NCBI GenBank assembly: GCA_050300015.1
Contig: JBNKWZ010000028.1
Coordinates: forward strand, 1 to 64,000
Reading direction: 5' to 3'
Length of the DNA stretch: 64,000 bases
Source of the DNA: CAYZQH01 sp050300015
GTDB taxonomy: Bacteria > Pseudomonadota > Gammaproteobacteria > Pseudomonadales > Cellvibrionaceae
Of this stretch, positions 62,054 to 64,000 are shown in pieces (the stretch's first letter is position 1; the number at the start of each line of letters is the position of its first letter). The notes under the pieces were generated by a model. The model did not search any database and had not been told where the DNA came from. It was given only the letters and a program-made list of their open reading frames with translations. The position numbers were made by a program, and so were the translations under genes.

Positions 62054-62554
62054 TTATTTTGGCTCTTCAGGGTCGTTTGCAGAGCCCGTTTCGGGCTTCG
62101 TTTTACTTGAGGTCGGCGGAGGTGTTTGAGGGTCGCCCTGAGCAAAATTACGCCACATGGCCATATTGTTTTCCACGAACTGGTTAAACACGTTCATCGG
62201 AGAAGTCTTATCCAGGAAATCCGTCATCACGGTTTGCATGGTATCCTGGCGATCAAGAAACAAACTAATGCTTTGCTCGATATACTGTCGCATTTGACCT
62301 TGCATATCGCTGCCGTAAAACCGAATCAGCTGTTTGAGTACCGTTTGCGTCAATACCGCTTGGTGATCATTGGACTCTTGCTCAGTAATAATTTGCAGCA
62401 AGATACTCTTAGTGAGATCTTCTTCTGATTTGGAGTCCTCCACTCGAAATTCCTTATGCAACATCACCAACTCTTTGATGCTCTCCAAGTTGATGTATTG
62501 GCTCTTGGAGGTATCGTACAAACGACGGTTGGGATATTTCTTAATAAGAATCAC
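62054..62554 (-). CDS. phaR: Polyhydroxyalkanoate synthesis repressor PhaR
   Basis: PhaR binds both PHA granules and phasin promoters and is released from DNA when granules form. The 166-residue protein opens with the invariant IKKYPNRRLYDT, then the PHB-accumulation regulatory domain. The C-terminus is Pro- and Gln-rich and probably disordered. It sits between the phasin and the PhaC gene. Confidence 0.94.
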   Translation of the reverse strand: MILIKKYPNRRLYDTSKSQYINLESIKELVMLHKEFRVEDSKSEEDLTKSILLQIITEQESNDHQAVLTQTVLKQLIRFYGSDMQGQMRQYIEQSISLFLDRQDTMQTVMTDFLDKTSPMNVFNQFVENNMAMWRNFAQGDPQTPPPTSSKTKPETGSANDPEEPK

Positions 62555-62583
62555 GACAGCACCTACAAGTTATGGACAATTCG

Positions 62584-62717
62584 GTCACCTCTGATTCTGT
62601 CCAAGCCGTATCGGCAAGAGCCCTTCACATCTACCATGTTTGGACCCATTGTGCCTCTAAAACACTGGCTAACACTCGAAAGGCTCAGCCATTGGGACTT
62701 ATGCAGGGGTTCCCTAG
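62584..62717. repeat. Diverged inverted-repeat element between phaR and phaC
   Basis: The segment begins GTCACCTCTGATTCTGTCC and ends CATTGGGACTTATGCAGGGGTTCCCTAG, the same end as the ~370-bp elements with changes. At 134 bases it is a shortened member of the family. Confidence 0.6.
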
Positions 62718-62755
62718 AGTATAACAGGCAATTTCCAGCCTGAATGGGGAAATCC

Positions 62756-64000
62756 TTAACTGGTTACGCTCGGCACCGCTGGAACCTCTGACTTTGCATC
62801 CGCCTCGGCCACCATCAGATCCGAAAACTCCAAACGCCTTTTCACGTAGGTTCCTGGCGCATCTGCAATCGCAGGGTAGGCTTTAGATCCCATAGCATAA
62901 GGTTTGCGTTTGGCCTCACCTTGGGTTTGAAGCCAATCTCGCCAAGTCAACCACCAGGACCCATTCGTCATCTTTGCGCCCGCAAGCCACGCCTCAGGCT
63001 TCTTTCCAAAATCGACATTTAACCAATGGCCATACTTATTTTTGTCCGGGGGGTTGACGACACCCGCCACATGGCCAGATTCGGTGAGTGCAAACGTCAC
63101 GTCACCTCCTAATAATTTGGCGCTGCGATAAGCCGCTTGCCAAAGCACTATATGATCGGCCATGGCCGCCAACACAAACGAAGGTGTTGTAATGGCGCGC
63201 AACTGAATCGGCACCCCTTTGATGGACAAAGGCGTCCCCATAGACAACCGATTCTGCACATATAAATTGTGTAAATAATATAAGTAAGCCTTTGCCGGAA
63301 TATTGGTAGAATCACTGTTCCAATACAATATATCAAACGGCATTGGGTCTTTGCCTTTCAAGTAATTTTCAATAAAGAAAGACCAAAATAAATTATTTTC
63401 CCGCAGCAAGCTAAAACCCAGAGCCAATATACGACCATCAAGATATCCCTTAGTTTGCACATTGTGCTCTATTAACGGCAGCATCTGAGCACCCAAAAAA
63501 TTGCCAACCTCTCCTGGCTCAGAAAAATCAAACAATGTGGTTAGCAAGGTCAGAGACTTTAAGCGCTTGATTTTCTGGGCTTGCAAATACGCTTCGGCCA
63601 CTCCCAGCAATGTCCCCCCCACACAGTATCCCACTGCGTGACATTGGTCTTCACCCGTAATATCTTTGACAACATCCAACGCTTGCAATACTGCGTCAAA
63701 GATATAGTCTTCAAAATCCACTTCTTGATGCTCTACATCAGGGTTGACCCAAGAAATTATAAAAACACAATAGCCTTGCTCTACCAGCCACTTCACCAAT
63801 GATTTCTGATTATTAATATCTAAAATGTAGTACTTATTGATAAAGGGCGGCACGATAAGCAAAGGCGTTTTAATCTGCTCCTGCGTCGTAGCTTCGTATT
63901 GAATGAGTTCCATTAAAGGGTTTCTATAAATCACCTTACCTGGCGTGGCGGCAATGTCGGAACCGATGGTAAACGCATCAATACCCACCTGATTTACCTT
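62756..64000 (-). CDS. phaC: Class I polyhydroxyalkanoate synthase, N-terminus beyond window
   Basis: PhaC polymerises hydroxyacyl-CoA into storage polyester at the granule surface. The C-terminal 415 residues are in the window. The lipase-like box GYCVGGTLLG holds the active Cys, and SGHVAGVVNPP carries the catalytic His. VNQVGIDAFTIGSDIAATPGK at the edge matches the class I region before the catalytic domain. The frame is open to 64000; the GTG at 63988 is internal, not a start. Confidence 0.95.
   Translation of the reverse strand, partial: KVNQVGIDAFTIGSDIAATPGKVIYRNPLMELIQYEATTQEQIKTPLLIVPPFINKYYILDINNQKSLVKWLVEQGYCVFIISWVNPDVEHQEVDFEDYIFDAVLQALDVVKDITGEDQCHAVGYCVGGTLLGVAEAYLQAQKIKRLKSLTLLTTLFDFSEPGEVGNFLGAQMLPLIEHNVQTKGYLDGRILALGFSLLRENNLFWSFFIENYLKGKDPMPFDILYWNSDSTNIPAKAYLYYLHNLYVQNRLSMGTPLSIKGVPIQLRAITTPSFVLAAMADHIVLWQAAYRSAKLLGGDVTFALTESGHVAGVVNPPDKNKYGHWLNVDFGKKPEAWLAGAKMTNGSWWLTWRDWLQTQGEAKRKPYAMGSKAYPAIADAPGTYVKRRLEFSDLMVAEADAKSEVPAVPSVTS

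Overview
The window looks like chromosome of a marine or plant-polysaccharide-degrading gammaproteobacterium of the Cellvibrionales type (Saccharophagus, Teredinibacter or Simiduia relatives). This rests on the core gene set (SmpB, DapB, ParC, NadC, PdxB, Xni, EpmC, GcvR, TusA, Ung, all of gammaproteobacterial type) and on two secreted lipoproteins with long poly-serine linkers, a hallmark of that group. Taxonomy is inferred from gene content only.

Layout. 1-1400: a clipped transposase-like start, a stretch of structured tRNA/tmRNA-like repeats, and the tmRNA gene on the minus strand. 1.5-8 kb: a VanZ-like protein, Ada, a Cys-rich surface-type protein between two copies of a palindrome, then ratA, a sodium symporter, smpB and dapB. 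8-16 kb: a galM/GH97 sugar operon, an M23 peptidase, and a CHASE-PAS histidine kinase coupled to a single-domain response regulator. 16-24 kb: a CheB-PAS-REC sensory protein, an overlapping xni-pdxB-NAD-kinase-like-methyltransferase chain, and epmC. 24-29 kb: small housekeeping genes. 29-35 kb: a TonB receptor with a coupled secreted protein, and a rhamnogalacturonan lyase lipoprotein. 35-41 kb: PilZ protein, parC, an AsmA/DUF748 protein and a LEA-14 lipoprotein. 41-46.4 kb: a three-gene glucosylglycerate (compatible solute) operon facing a GNAT-nitrilase fusion. 46.7-51.6 kb: a CotH kinase lipoprotein, a VTC-type polyphosphate polymerase domain protein, a DUF4956 membrane protein and an OprO/OprP-like porin. 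51.6-60.7 kb: a DTW tRNA-modification enzyme, DUF1631, a retropepsin-like protease plus nadC, ung, a cupin, a hydratase and an OmpA-family protein. 60.8-64 kb: a polyhydroxyalkanoate locus (two phasins, PhaR, PhaC running off the end).

How the genes work together. The PHA genes form a granule storage module; a PhaR-type TGC-N3-GCA site lies just downstream of a good promoter in front of one phasin. The glucosylglycerate genes can make the solute (GpgS, GpgP) and recycle it by phosphorolysis (GGaP). GH97 and GalM plausibly release and epimerise galactose or glucose, and the PL11 lyase attacks pectin. The CotH-VTC-DUF4956-porin block is the best candidate for a poorly described system: its domains all point to phosphate or polyphosphate chemistry at the cell envelope, but no substrate is known from sequence.

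A family of short non-autonomous inverted-repeat elements is scattered through the window. The two ~370-bp copies lie at CTAG sites that include the stop codons of the lyase gene and nadC.
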